Origin: Phaeodactylibacter xiamenensis
GTDB taxonomy: Bacteria > Bacteroidota > Bacteroidia > Chitinophagales > Saprospiraceae
DNA: 64,000 nucleotides
Direction: 5' to 3'
NCBI RefSeq assembly: GCF_000759025.1
Contig: NZ_JPOS01000084.1
Span: 236,435 to 300,434 of the forward strand
Shown: one piece after another, positions 36,205-45,323 of the stretch
Layout of the letters: every line of letters starts with the position of its first letter
Position numbering within the stretch: the stretch's first letter is position 1
Program-made: the position numbers and the translations under genes
Notes under the pieces: generated by a model
The model's input: the letters and a program-made list of their open reading frames with translations, nothing else
What the model was told of the DNA's origin: nothing
Databases searched by the model: none

Positions 36205-39200
36205 CCAAACCAACGAACAAGCCCTTGAATCCGCCATAGAGCAGGCCCTGACTGGCATCAGTCAGGAGGAGATGAAGGAACGCGGCATGACCGTGGAAGA
36301 AGTCGCTGTACCCTACGGTGGCAATGGCTTCCGGATTGGCTGGCCCAATGACTTCAATGCCGAATATGCTATTGATGAGACCCGGTTCTGGCATTTCCTG
36401 GAGACCACGCAGCCCGAAGAACTGGAAAAACTACAACGCTCGCCAGACTGGAAGCTGAAAATCCTGCAGCGCTTCGACCGCATGGTGAAAAAGTACGGGC
36501 TGTTGCGCCTGCTGCGCCGTGGGCTTGATGTGGAGGATGCTCACTTTACGCTATTCTATGAGCTGCCGCTCGCCAGCAGCGGGCAAGCCGTCAGGGAACG
36601 CTTTGAGCAGAATGAATTCAGTGTGATGCGGCAGGTGCGCTACAATCTGGAAAACCCAAGGCAGGAAATCGACATGGTGATTTTCCTGAACGGGCTGCCG
36701 CTCGCCACCCTGGAACTGAAGAACCCCTGGACCGGACAGCGGGCGCGGATACAGGGGATTAAACAGTACCAGGAAGACCGGGACAACCGGCAACCGCTGC
36801 TGCAATTCGGGCGCTGTATCGTCCATTTCGCCGTCGATACGGATGAAGCCTACATGACAACTAAGCTTGACGGCAAAAAGACGTTTTTCCTCCCTTTCAA
36901 TAAAGGGCACAACAACGGTGCAGGCAACCCACCCAATCCGGGCGGGCACAAAACCGCCTATCTATGGCGGGAAGTCTTCACGCGGCAAAGCCTAGCCAAT
37001 ATCCTGCAGCACTTTGTCCGCTTTGACGGTAAAGCTAAAGACCCGCTGAGCAAGCGTACGCTGTTTTTCCCACGCTACCATCAGATGGACGTGGTACGCC
37101 AAATCCTGGCGCATGCCGCTCGCCACGGTGTGGGGCAGCGCTACCTCATTCAGCATTCCGCAGGCTCCGGGAAGTCCAATTCCATTACCTGGGCCGCCTA
37201 TCAGCTAATCGATACCTATCCGGAACGGGAAGGGTTGCCGGGGGCGCGAGGGTTGGAAACCCCGCTCTTTGATTCCGTCATTGTGGTAACCGACCGCCGC
37301 CTGCTCGATAAGCAGCTGCGCGACAACATCAAGGAATTCTCGGTGGTTAAAAATATCGTAGCCCCTGCAAATAGCGCCCGGGAACTGCGCGACAATTTGG
37401 AGCAGGGCAAGCGTATCATCATTACGACCATTCAAAAATTCCCGTTTATCATCAATGGCATACAGGATCTGAGCGACAAACGCTTCGCCGTAGTCATTGA
37501 CGAAGCCCACAGCTCGCAGTCAGGCACCACGGCCGGAAAGATGAACATGGCGATGACCGGAGGTGCAGACCCTGATCTGGAAGATACACAGGATAAAATC
37601 CTGCAGGCTATAAAGGGCCGAAAGATGAGCCCCAATGCTTCCTACCTGGCCTTTACTGCAACGCCAAAAAATGCCACGCTGGAACGCTTCGGGATACGGC
37701 AGGAAAACGGCTCTTTCCGCCCTTTCCACCTCTACAGCATGAAGCAGGCCATTCAGGAAGGCTTCATTCTTGATGTACTGGTCAACTACACTACCTACAA
37801 GAGCTACTACGAGCTGGAAAAGTCGATAGAGGAAAATCCCGAGTTTGAGACCACCAAGGCACAGAAAAAACTGCGAGCCTACGTGGAGCGGGACAAAAGG
37901 ACGATAGCGACCAAGGCAGAAATCATGATGGACCACTTCATCGACAAAGTGTTCCGCACCCGCAAGCTGAAAGGCAAGGCCAAGGGCATGGTCATCACCC
38001 AAAATATTGAGTCTGCTATCCGCTACTTCCAGGCTATCCGGGAGATCCTGGACAAAAAGGGCAACCCATTCAAAGCTGCTATTGCCTTTTCCGGCAAGAA
38101 GAAAGTAGATGGAGTAGAGCACACCGAGGCCTCCATGAATGGGTTCCCCGACAAGGATACCAAGGACAAGTTTGACGAAGACGACTACCGCATTCTGGTC
38201 GTGGCCAATAAATACCTGACCGGATTCGATCAGCCCAAGCTCTGCACCATGTACGTCGATAAGAAATTGCAGGGTGTACTGGCTGTGCAGGCCCTCTCCC
38301 GCCTAAACCGGTCAGCGAATAAGTATGGTAAAAAATCAGAAGACCTTTTTGTGCTGGATTTCTTTAACGACGTAGAGGACATCAAAAAGGCCTTTGACCC
38401 TTACTATACCATTACTTCTTTGGAGCAGGCTACCGACGTCAACGTACTGCACGAAATCAAGGGGGCTTTGGACGAAGTGGGCGTGTACGAATGGGCAGAA
38501 GTGGAATCCTTCACAGAGCAGTATTTCAATAATGTACAAGCAGAAGACCTCAGCCCGCTAATTGACCGGGCTGCTGACCGCTTCAACGAAGATCTGGAGT
38601 TGGAAGACGATGAGAAGGCCGACTTCAAAATCAAAGCCAAGCAATTTGTCAAAATTTACAGTCAGGTATCTTCCATCATCCCCTACGAGCGCCTCGATTG
38701 GGAGCAGCTGTTCTGGTTTCTTAAATTCCTCATTCCCAAACTACTGGTCCGCACGAAATCTGACGATGCCATCGACGAGCTCCTCGAATCCGTAGACCTG
38801 TCCACCTACGGCTTGGAGCGCACCCGCCTCAACCACACGATAGGGCTTGACGATTCCGAAACCGAACTCGACCCACAAAACCCTAACCCACGCGGTGCCC
38901 ATGGAAAAGAAGAAGAAAAAGACCCCCTGGATGAAATCATCCGCGCCTTCAACGACCGCTTCTACACCGGTTGGGAAGAAACACCGGAGGAAGCACGGGT
39001 AAAGTTCGTAGCTCTTGTAAAGAATGTCCGCAACCACCCCGACTTCGAGTCCAAAGTCGCCAATAATGCCGACACTCAAAACAGCGATCTCGCCCTAAAG
39101 AAAATCCTGGACGACCTGATGCTCAAACGCCGGAAAGCCAACCTGGAAGAGTATAAGCGCTACCGGCAGGATGAGGCGTACTATCAGGGGATGTTTGACT

Positions 39201-39229
39201 TGGTGAAGCGGCTGGTGGCGCGGGTGTAA
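36197..39229 (+). CDS. hsdR: Type I restriction-modification restriction subunit (HsdR)
   Basis: A 1010-residue motor-nuclease. The N-terminal nuclease has the PD-(D/E)XK pattern IDMVIFLNGLPLATLELKN (about residues 158-176; Asp159, Glu-Leu-Lys at 173-175). The SF2 translocase shows Walker A HSAGSGKS (about 320-327), DEAH (about 435-438), SNASYLAFTATPKNATL and TGFDQPKLCTMYVDK. A C-terminal helical region binds the HsdM/HsdS core. It cuts unmodified DNA far from its site after translocation. It overlaps the ParA-type gene by 8 bp and ends the operon. Confidence 0.95.
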   Translation: MPSQTNEQALESAIEQALTGISQEEMKERGMTVEEVAVPYGGNGFRIGWPNDFNAEYAIDETRFWHFLETTQPEELEKLQRSPDWKLKILQRFDRMVKKYGLLRLLRRGLDVEDAHFTLFYELPLASSGQAVRERFEQNEFSVMRQVRYNLENPRQEIDMVIFLNGLPLATLELKNPWTGQRARIQGIKQYQEDRDNRQPLLQFGRCIVHFAVDTDEAYMTTKLDGKKTFFLPFNKGHNNGAGNPPNPGGHKTAYLWREVFTRQSLANILQHFVRFDGKAKDPLSKRTLFFPRYHQMDVVRQILAHAARHGVGQRYLIQHSAGSGKSNSITWAAYQLIDTYPEREGLPGARGLETPLFDSVIVVTDRRLLDKQLRDNIKEFSVVKNIVAPANSARELRDNLEQGKRIIITTIQKFPFIINGIQDLSDKRFAVVIDEAHSSQSGTTAGKMNMAMTGGADPDLEDTQDKILQAIKGRKMSPNASYLAFTATPKNATLERFGIRQENGSFRPFHLYSMKQAIQEGFILDVLVNYTTYKSYYELEKSIEENPEFETTKAQKKLRAYVERDKRTIATKAEIMMDHFIDKVFRTRKLKGKAKGMVITQNIESAIRYFQAIREILDKKGNPFKAAIAFSGKKKVDGVEHTEASMNGFPDKDTKDKFDEDDYRILVVANKYLTGFDQPKLCTMYVDKKLQGVLAVQALSRLNRSANKYGKKSEDLFVLDFFNDVEDIKKAFDPYYTITSLEQATDVNVLHEIKGALDEVGVYEWAEVESFTEQYFNNVQAEDLSPLIDRAADRFNEDLELEDDEKADFKIKAKQFVKIYSQVSSIIPYERLDWEQLFWFLKFLIPKLLVRTKSDDAIDELLESVDLSTYGLERTRLNHTIGLDDSETELDPQNPNPRGAHGKEEEKDPLDEIIRAFNDRFYTGWEETPEEARVKFVALVKNVRNHPDFESKVANNADTQNSDLALKKILDDLMLKRRKANLEEYKRYRQDEAYYQGMFDLVKRLVARV

Positions 39230-39283
39230 ACTTACTTTTAAGCATGGCTCTTGATTAGCCAGAAAATGTTAAAATGCTGAAAA

Positions 39284-39301
39284 GTTTAGTAAAAACTAAA
39301 C
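39284..39301. promoter_or_regulatory. Palindromic operator in front of the toxin-antitoxin-chaperone genes
   Basis: GTTTAGT at 39284-39290 and ACTAAAC at 39295-39301 form a perfect 7-bp dyad around AAAA, 3 bp before the toxin start at 39305. The antitoxin at 39832-40317 has an XRE helix-turn-helix, and such antitoxins usually repress their own operon through a site at this place. The half-site happens to equal that of the LacI operators but with the two arms in the opposite order, so it is a different site. Confidence 0.65.
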
Positions 39302-39304
39302 ATT

Positions 39305-39712
39305 ATGTCTACTTTTACCGTTGAAGAAATAACAGGATTGCCACCCTCACCGGTAGAGCCTTTTTACAAACTCATTGTAGATGGTAAGTGTCATTTTGAT
39401 GAGTTTTGGGAAAAAATGGAAAAGTCAGGCAATCAAAAAAAGATGTTAGACAAAATACAAACTATCATCAGTTTGAAAAGCCAAGGGACAAGATTGCCTT
39501 CCAGCCAGTTTCAAGAGTTAAAAAACCGAGGAAAGGATGATCCTTACCCTGACTATGAAATTCGAGCTAAACAATTGCGCCTTTATTTATTTGATGATTC
39601 CGACTCAGGCAAAATAATCGTCCTTGGGGAAGTAAAGAAAGGTTGGAAAACCCAATCTAAATCAATAAAGAAGATGCGTGAACTAAAGCTAGCCTATTTT
39701 AAACAAAGATAA
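39305..39712 (+). CDS. HigB/Gp49-like toxin (probable mRNA interferase)
   Basis: A 135-residue protein. The C-terminal half (KNRGKDDPYPDYEIRAKQLR, then YLFDDSDSGKIIVLGEVKKG, then KMRELKLAYFKQR) has the pattern of RelE/HigB-type toxins: a YEIR strand, a hydrophobic strand, a K-K-G turn and a basic C-terminal helix. The N-terminal 50 residues are an extra helical segment. The gene is followed by an XRE antitoxin and a SecB-like gene, and a palindromic operator lies 3 bp upstream. Gene order and size fit a HigB-type ribosome-dependent mRNA interferase, but the similarity is weak and the catalytic residues are not certain. Confidence 0.65.
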   Translation: MSTFTVEEITGLPPSPVEPFYKLIVDGKCHFDEFWEKMEKSGNQKKMLDKIQTIISLKSQGTRLPSSQFQELKNRGKDDPYPDYEIRAKQLRLYLFDDSDSGKIIVLGEVKKGWKTQSKSIKKMRELKLAYFKQR

Positions 39713-39831
39713 ATCACCAGCGAATCGATTCTAAATCATTTTAGAAGGGCTTGTCACCAAAAGCGTTAAAGGCTATATAGTGATTTATCCTAGTCGTACT
39801 GGCACTGTTAAAATCTCAACTCAAGAGCAAG

Positions 39832-40317
39832 ATGAAAAGCTACAAAGAACTACTCAAGACCGAAACTTATTGGTTAACCAAAATCCAAAATGACTTATTT
39901 AATGCTGTAGAAGAGTACTTGGAAACCAATAAAATGACTCGCACACAATTCGCTAAGCAATTGGGTGTGAGTAAAGGTTATATTTCACAGGTTCTGAATG
40001 GGGAGTTTAATCATCGTTTGGCGAAGCTTATTGAAATTGCGCTTGCTATAGGTAAAGCTCCTGTATTGGATTTCGAAGACCTCAACAGCTTGGCGGATAA
40101 AGAAAGTAAAGGAATGATACGCCGTAGTTCCAGCTATGTGCCAAGGGCTCCATTTTCAGTTACCTACAATCATAAAACCGCAAATACTCCAGAGCCTCTT
40201 GAAAAAAAGAGCAAGCGTCAACCTTTGCCTGATGCCTCTTCATCAGGGAAGGAAGGCAGTTGGGAAATGAAAAGACCAATATTTTACAATGAAGCCTTAC
40301 TTGAATCTGAATCATAG
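39832..40317 (+). CDS. XRE-type antitoxin with a C-terminal extension
   Basis: A 161-residue protein with a Cro/CI helix-turn-helix at about residues 37-60 (RTQFAKQLGVSKGYISQVLN). The C-terminal 70 residues are unstructured and end in GSWEMKRPIFYNEALLES. In toxin-antitoxin-chaperone systems the antitoxin carries a 'chaperone addiction' tail of this sort that makes it depend on a SecB-like chaperone; the hydrophobic W, I, F and Y pattern here would fit. It follows the toxin by 119 bp and precedes the SecB-like gene by 11 bp. The operator at 39284-39301 is its likely DNA target. Confidence 0.75.
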   Translation: MKSYKELLKTETYWLTKIQNDLFNAVEEYLETNKMTRTQFAKQLGVSKGYISQVLNGEFNHRLAKLIEIALAIGKAPVLDFEDLNSLADKESKGMIRRSSSYVPRAPFSVTYNHKTANTPEPLEKKSKRQPLPDASSSGKEGSWEMKRPIFYNEALLESES

Positions 40318-40328
40318 TAATCCATTTT

Positions 40329-40793
40329 ATGGCTAAGAGAAATACACAAAACGTAAAATATCGTATTTGCGATATTAAGGAACTAGAAGTATATATCCCC
40401 TTCTTACCCGAAGAGCTAAAAAAAGACTTTGAAGAAAGTAAAATTGACTATGGTTTTACTTTCGATTACTTTTGGAATCTATCTGAAGACTCTTTCTCAG
40501 TTGCCATTGAAGTAATCTACGTATATGATAAAGATGGTTTGAATAAAGAAATTCTTCGATATATTGGAGAGGTAGAATATAACATTCAAGACCTAGGCAA
40601 ATTTATTGATACTAAAAGGAAGATCGTTAAATTTACGGAGGAAGTCCTAGCAATCTTAACAGGAATAGCTATTAGCACTGTTCGTGGTATGATCGCAACT
40701 CGAACCTTTGGAAAATTTCAATCTAATTTTCATGTACCCATATTGAGCCCAATCCGGATTGTAAAAGACTACCTGGATCAAGGACAAACCTGA
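40329..40793 (+). CDS. SecB-like chaperone of a toxin-antitoxin-chaperone set
   Basis: A 154-residue protein. The first 90 residues are beta-rich with alternating hydrophobic strands (FSVAIEVIYVYD, then IGEVEYNI), and the C-terminal 50 residues contain ILTGIAISTVRGMIA and FHVPILSPIRIVKDYL. This resembles the SecB pattern in which a helix ending in -R-x- is followed by a FP-x-L-x-P segment and a final helix. Export SecB proteins bind unfolded proteins in the cytoplasm; TAC chaperones instead protect the antitoxin. The 11-bp spacing and the gene order match TAC operons. The sequence is divergent, so the family call is tentative. Confidence 0.6.
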   Translation: MAKRNTQNVKYRICDIKELEVYIPFLPEELKKDFEESKIDYGFTFDYFWNLSEDSFSVAIEVIYVYDKDGLNKEILRYIGEVEYNIQDLGKFIDTKRKIVKFTEEVLAILTGIAISTVRGMIATRTFGKFQSNFHVPILSPIRIVKDYLDQGQT

Positions 40794-41013
40794 GCATATT
40801 GACATTGTTTCTCCAAGTTTATGTTTAGATGTAATAGCCCCTGATATTGTCGCTCTTCGAGACGACTCTCAATGAGCCTGCCCCCTTTAGCTGCTGATAA
40901 GGAAAACCTTTTAAGGCTCTTTCTAACCCGCTGGCGTCAAAGTAGGAAATACGGATCAGGAAAAACCTTGAATAAGTTCCGAGTCTTACTATAAAACAAA
41001 AATATTAGCGTCA

Positions 41014-43251
41014 ATGGAATTTTTCTCTCAACGCGAATTATCAACCTTCAGTACTCGTGCCAGTACCTCTTACGACAAAAACAAGGAGGAAGATAAGAAG
41101 CAGTTTACTACAGTTAGAACGCTCTATGATAAGCTTGGGTATCTGGCTGAACAAATTCAGGAGGCGGCCTTCCCGGAAGGAGCGATCAAAATCAGGCGCA
41201 ACCCGCTCAACACAACAGGGACCATTTTCATGCCGTACCTCTGGGCACAGGTTTATCCAACGAAGGAACTGGCAGAGCAGAAAGCACTCGCATTTACGGT
41301 GAGTATTGACGCAAAACGCTACGTTGATATTAAAATAGACACTGTCGGTTTGAAAGATGACGATCCGATCCGAAAGCAGTATCTGAAATGGCGCGGGGAT
41401 ATTTTTAACTCTGATATCGTCAAGCTTTTTAGCTTTGAAGATGTATTAACACTCGATTGGGAGCAGCTCATCAGTCAGATGGCAAAAGCAGCAAAGGGTA
41501 TGCTCAAGGACTATCATCAATTCAACAAGACAGTAGACCGAAAGGAAGAAAACAGGGACAGTTTTATTCAGGAGGAGTTTGCGCTCAACCAAATCCTTTA
41601 CGGCCCACCCGGTACGGGAAAAACCTACCGCACTAAGAACATCGCAGTCCAAATTCTCAATGGCACTCCTGACCACAGTCGTGAAGAGATTAAAAGGCAG
41701 TATGATGATCTTTACAAACAGGGCCGTATCCGCTTCATGACTTTCCATCAGGGAACAACCTATGAGGACTTCATTGAGGGCATCAAACCAGTATTGTCTG
41801 CTGATCAGGAAGAGGAAGATAGTACTGTTAACTATGTTATTGAAGATGGAGTATTCAAGCGGATGTGCGTAGAGGCATCACAAGAGTATGTGAAGCTGCA
41901 ATCTCAGGAGCAATCTTCGGTCAAGACACTGACGTTCTCCCAACTGTACGATGGGCTCGTTAGCCAATTTGAAGAACGGCTGGAACATGAGGAAACGATT
42001 GCCATTCCTCAAAAGTCCGGCAGTCCGATAAATGTGGTAGGGACGAGCTCCAAAGGCAACCTGCTACTGAAGCATGAAGATGGGCAGCGTGAATATACCG
42101 CTTCCAAAAGCAGGCTGGAGAAGTTATTCAACGCTATCGATGACTTTGACAACTTACCGAATATTTACTCCTTTTTCCGCGAAGTCATTGGCGGCAGTAA
42201 TGCAAGCGCCAATTGGGCAGTCCTTAATCAGATCTACAAGCTTAAGAACGATTATTCCCAAGATAAGAAGACGGCGCCTCAGAAGTCTATCAGCTATTCT
42301 GACAAGCTACGGGCATTTGAGCGTATAGATTGGTCTAAGGTTAATCCTGATCAGGATGTTCCCAAATACCTTTTGATCATAGATGAAATAAACAGAGGTA
42401 ATGTTGCCGCTGTCCTGGGCGAACTCATTACGCTTTTAGAAGCAGACAAGCGAGGCGGGGCAACGGAGAGCCTGGAAGTAACCCTGCCTTATTCAAAGTC
42501 CAATTTTGCTGTACCGCCCAACCTCTACCTCATCGGCACCATGAACACCGCCGACCGCAGTGTAGAAGCCCTCGACACCGCCCTGCGCCGCCGCTTCAGC
42601 TTTACGGAAGTAGGGCCTAAGCCGGAATTGCTGTCGCCCAAAGCCATGATCTTGAGCTTGCTGAATAGGGAGGCGTATGCCGATCTGGGATGGGAGGAGG
42701 AGCCTTATCACTCGCATGCACGGAAGTTGTATGATTTTCTGGGCGTGGCACCAGATGGTGTGGAGGAGCCACTAAGGGAAAGAGCTGAAGTGGGAGAAGG
42801 ATATTGGGAAAAGTCTGATCTCGAACATTTATCACCTGATGATTTCACTGGTGTTAAGCTGAATCACTTGCTCGGGACCATCAACCTCCGCATTGCCCGA
42901 CTCATCGACCGCGACCACATGATTGGCCACGCTTACTTTATGGGTATTGCTACTGCCCCTGATCCCTGGCAGGCGCTGAAGGAGGTCTTTCACCGGAATA
43001 TTTTGCCCCTGCTGCAGGAGTATTTCTTTGGGGATTATGCCAAAATTGGGCTGGTACTGGGCAACGGTTTTGTAGGCGTCGAAGAAGCGCGGGAAGGAGA
43101 CGTATTCGCCGACTTCCCCTATGAAGCCAGTGCCGACCTAGCCACCCAAACGCAGTATACGCTAAAGGATGTTTCCAGGATGTCTATTCCGGACTTCCAG
43201 GAGGCCGTGTGGGGCATTTTACCGAATTCCAATACAGGGGAGGATGGCTAA
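41014..43251 (+). CDS. mcrB: McrB-type restriction GTPase
   Basis: A 745-residue AAA+ protein. The N-terminal 190 residues are a DNA-binding region of unknown specificity. YGPPGTGKTYRT at about 196-207 is Walker A. FMTFHQGTTYEDFIEGIKP follows. LLIIDEINRGNVAAVLGEL at about 453-471 is Walker B with the NRGN signature, and GTMNTADRSVEALDTALRRRF at about 508-528 carries the McrB GTP-specific MNTADRS motif and arginine fingers. McrB forms a hexamer that uses GTP to move along DNA with McrC bound as the nuclease; it restricts DNA with modified cytosines. Its stop codon overlaps the mcrC start by 8 bp. The N-terminal domain decides the modification recognised and is not identifiable here. Confidence 0.93.
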   Translation: MEFFSQRELSTFSTRASTSYDKNKEEDKKQFTTVRTLYDKLGYLAEQIQEAAFPEGAIKIRRNPLNTTGTIFMPYLWAQVYPTKELAEQKALAFTVSIDAKRYVDIKIDTVGLKDDDPIRKQYLKWRGDIFNSDIVKLFSFEDVLTLDWEQLISQMAKAAKGMLKDYHQFNKTVDRKEENRDSFIQEEFALNQILYGPPGTGKTYRTKNIAVQILNGTPDHSREEIKRQYDDLYKQGRIRFMTFHQGTTYEDFIEGIKPVLSADQEEEDSTVNYVIEDGVFKRMCVEASQEYVKLQSQEQSSVKTLTFSQLYDGLVSQFEERLEHEETIAIPQKSGSPINVVGTSSKGNLLLKHEDGQREYTASKSRLEKLFNAIDDFDNLPNIYSFFREVIGGSNASANWAVLNQIYKLKNDYSQDKKTAPQKSISYSDKLRAFERIDWSKVNPDQDVPKYLLIIDEINRGNVAAVLGELITLLEADKRGGATESLEVTLPYSKSNFAVPPNLYLIGTMNTADRSVEALDTALRRRFSFTEVGPKPELLSPKAMILSLLNREAYADLGWEEEPYHSHARKLYDFLGVAPDGVEEPLRERAEVGEGYWEKSDLEHLSPDDFTGVKLNHLLGTINLRIARLIDRDHMIGHAYFMGIATAPDPWQALKEVFHRNILPLLQEYFFGDYAKIGLVLGNGFVGVEEAREGDVFADFPYEASADLATQTQYTLKDVSRMSIPDFQEAVWGILPNSNTGEDG

Positions 43252-44506
43252 GCGTATTCATACCCTAACTGTCTTTGAGCATCAGCCGGTTCGTCAGGGT
43301 AGTGGTGCGGCTCAGCTTAGTGCAGCAGAACTACAGGCGTTGCAATTGCACCATGGGGAAAAGGGTGTCCCTTACTTCTCGCTCATCCATCGAGGTGTCA
43401 AATTCAATCAGTATGTCGGTGTGCTGCAGGTGGGCAAACGGCTTATAGAGGTGCTGCCCAAGGCGGATAAAGACGATGGGGAAGATCTTTGGCGCAACCG
43501 CCTGATCGACATGCTGCGGGCCACCAGCACCCTGCAGGTGGAAAATACCAGCTCCAGCCAGCTGAAGATTAAGCCCAATTCAGTGCTTGACCTCTACTTT
43601 GAGCTGCTGATCGCCGAAATGGAGCAACTGCTGCACCACGGGCTCGTCAAGCAGTACCGCCAAACTACCGGCAACCGTACCGCGCTCAAGGGCAGCCTGC
43701 AATTTGCGCAGCACCTCAACCACAATCTGGTGCACCGGGAGCGCTTCTACGTGCGCCACACCACCTACGACCGCAGGCACCTCCTGCATCAAATCCTGTA
43801 CGAAGCCCTGCTGCTCCTGCAACGCCTCAACACCCATCCCCAGCTCCACCACCGCATCGGTCGGCTGCTGCTCGATTGGCCAGGGCAGGATCGGCTTCGG
43901 GTCTACCCTACTCTATTCGAGTGGCTGTCGTTCAACCGCAAAACAGCGCCCTACCGCTCTGCCATCCAAATTGCCAAAATGCTGCTCCTCAACTACCACC
44001 CGGATGTCAGCCGCGGGCAGGAGGACGTGCTGGCGCTCATGTTTGATATGAATCAGCTGTGGGAACGCTTCGTGTATGTGAGCCTGCGGAAGTACGCCCC
44101 TCAGGGCATGACCGTACACGCTCAAAACACAAAGACCTTCTGGACTCCGGATCAAGGCCAAAAACGGACTATGCGGCCGGATATTCTACTTAAGTCAGCC
44201 GGGCAAACCATTGTCCTCGACACCAAGTGGAAGCGCCCTAACGGTTACGGCCCTTCACCGGATGATTTGCGGCAGTTGTATGTGTATTTGAAATACTACG
44301 GGGCGGAGAAGGCGGCATTGGTATATCCTGGAGGCAACAAGACAGTCAATGGTCGGTTTGCACCGCTGCCCGGGGTGGGTTTGGAATCTTGGGGAGCAGG
44401 GAGTCTCTTGTTTTTGCCGGTGGGAAATGAAGTATGGAATTGGCAACAAGAAATCTCTGCTGTCGTTTTTAAATGGACAGCAAAACATCCGAATCCAACC
44501 AAATGA
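43244..44506 (+). CDS. mcrC: McrC nuclease subunit
   Basis: A 420-residue protein started at the ATG at 43244 (MAKRIHTLTVFEHQPV), which overlaps the end of mcrB by 8 bp; a start at 43169 would add 25 residues that overlap mcrB further. The N-terminal part (GVKFNQYVGVLQVGKRLIEVLPKAD) is the McrB-binding domain. The C-terminal nuclease has the PD-(D/E)XK pattern RPDILLK at about 311-317 and VLDTKWK at about 324-330. It cuts the DNA moved by McrB. A short secreted protein follows with a 4-bp overlap. Confidence 0.93.
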   Translation: MAKRIHTLTVFEHQPVRQGSGAAQLSAAELQALQLHHGEKGVPYFSLIHRGVKFNQYVGVLQVGKRLIEVLPKADKDDGEDLWRNRLIDMLRATSTLQVENTSSSQLKIKPNSVLDLYFELLIAEMEQLLHHGLVKQYRQTTGNRTALKGSLQFAQHLNHNLVHRERFYVRHTTYDRRHLLHQILYEALLLLQRLNTHPQLHHRIGRLLLDWPGQDRLRVYPTLFEWLSFNRKTAPYRSAIQIAKMLLLNYHPDVSRGQEDVLALMFDMNQLWERFVYVSLRKYAPQGMTVHAQNTKTFWTPDQGQKRTMRPDILLKSAGQTIVLDTKWKRPNGYGPSPDDLRQLYVYLKYYGAEKAALVYPGGNKTVNGRFAPLPGVGLESWGAGSLLFLPVGNEVWNWQQEISAVVFKWTAKHPNPTK

Positions 44507-45081
44507 AAAAAGCAATTATCCTGTTAGGGCTGCTATCCTCAATCCTGAGCTTACACGGGCAGGCGCCCGAAGAGGAATACTCCTATTGGGGCCCTTTTGA
44601 AGAAGTCGTCAACCCGGTCGATGAATACCGATCCTTGATTCATGACATACGTGATTGGGATGATATCCGAACCATCACCGGAGCAGACTCGCTTGGGCCT
44701 ACTGTGGCACGCTATTTCATCCTTGAAGATGAAATTAAATATATTGAATATTACCATACAGGTAAGCGCCGGTACTTTATTGACACCTATTACCCGAAAG
44801 GCAAGCAATTAGTTGCTGCCACGAGCCACGCTGATCACTATTCAGAAGATATTCCATGGCAAAAGCTACCCGATATTTGGGATTACCCCAGCTACGGAAT
44901 CAGCAAAGATTTGATTGCCGAAAGCTTTTTTACAATCACTTACTATTCCAATGGCGAAGCCATCCATCAACTGGCGAATGGGGACTGTGCGGGTGTACTG
45001 ATGGACGAATACCTGGATGAGGTGGAGGCATTTGAGATTGCGGAAATGAAGCGGTTGTTTGGCTTGTTTAAACGGTATTAA
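44503..45081 (+). CDS. Small secreted protein of unknown function, coupled to mcrC
   Basis: A 192-residue protein from the ATG at 44503, which overlaps the mcrC stop (ATGA). Residues 1-18 form a signal peptide (MKKAIILLGLLSSILSLHGQ), so it is exported. The mature part is acidic and aromatic (EEEYSYWGPFEEVV, YYPKGKQLV, FFTITYYSNG) with no recognised domain. Overlap with mcrC suggests co-translation, yet an exported protein has no obvious role in cytoplasmic restriction. It could be an unrelated gene that moved in, or an envelope partner of the defence system. Confidence 0.7.
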   Translation: MKKAIILLGLLSSILSLHGQAPEEEYSYWGPFEEVVNPVDEYRSLIHDIRDWDDIRTITGADSLGPTVARYFILEDEIKYIEYYHTGKRRYFIDTYYPKGKQLVAATSHADHYSEDIPWQKLPDIWDYPSYGISKDLIAESFFTITYYSNGEAIHQLANGDCAGVLMDEYLDEVEAFEIAEMKRLFGLFKRY

Positions 45082-45083
45082 AA

Positions 45084-45279
45084 ATGCACCACGTACCCGA
45101 CAAAAAAGTGCGTAATCGAGAGGAAAGGTAAATTTGGTGGCGCTAACCGTGCCTACGTGAGCTTTATAGAGCGGTGCGACCAAAATATTGCAGTCTTGAA
45201 TCTGGCGAAGCTGGCGGGCGCGCTGGGGGTGGGGGTGACGGAGTTGTTGGGGGAAGAGGGAGTAGGGTTGGCAGAATAG
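45084..45279 (+). pseudogene. Broken XRE-family regulator
   Basis: A frame starts MHHVPDKKVRNR at 45084 and soon stops. In another frame, from about 45139 to the TAG at 45279, the sequence reads NRAYVSFIERCDQNIAVLNL followed by AKLAGALGVGVTELLGEE, which is the second half of an XRE helix-turn-helix (S-x-I-E-R-G-x-x-N, L-x-K-L-A-x-A-L-G-V). The region between, where LSQEELA would be, is missing, and there is a frame change. It is a remnant of a regulator with an internal deletion, in front of the DarTG genes. The Cys in place of Gly in IERC is another sign of decay. Confidence 0.65.
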
Positions 45280-45323
45280 AAACTCTATTGTATATTGCCT
45301 CCTTGGTAATATAAGTATAGCCT

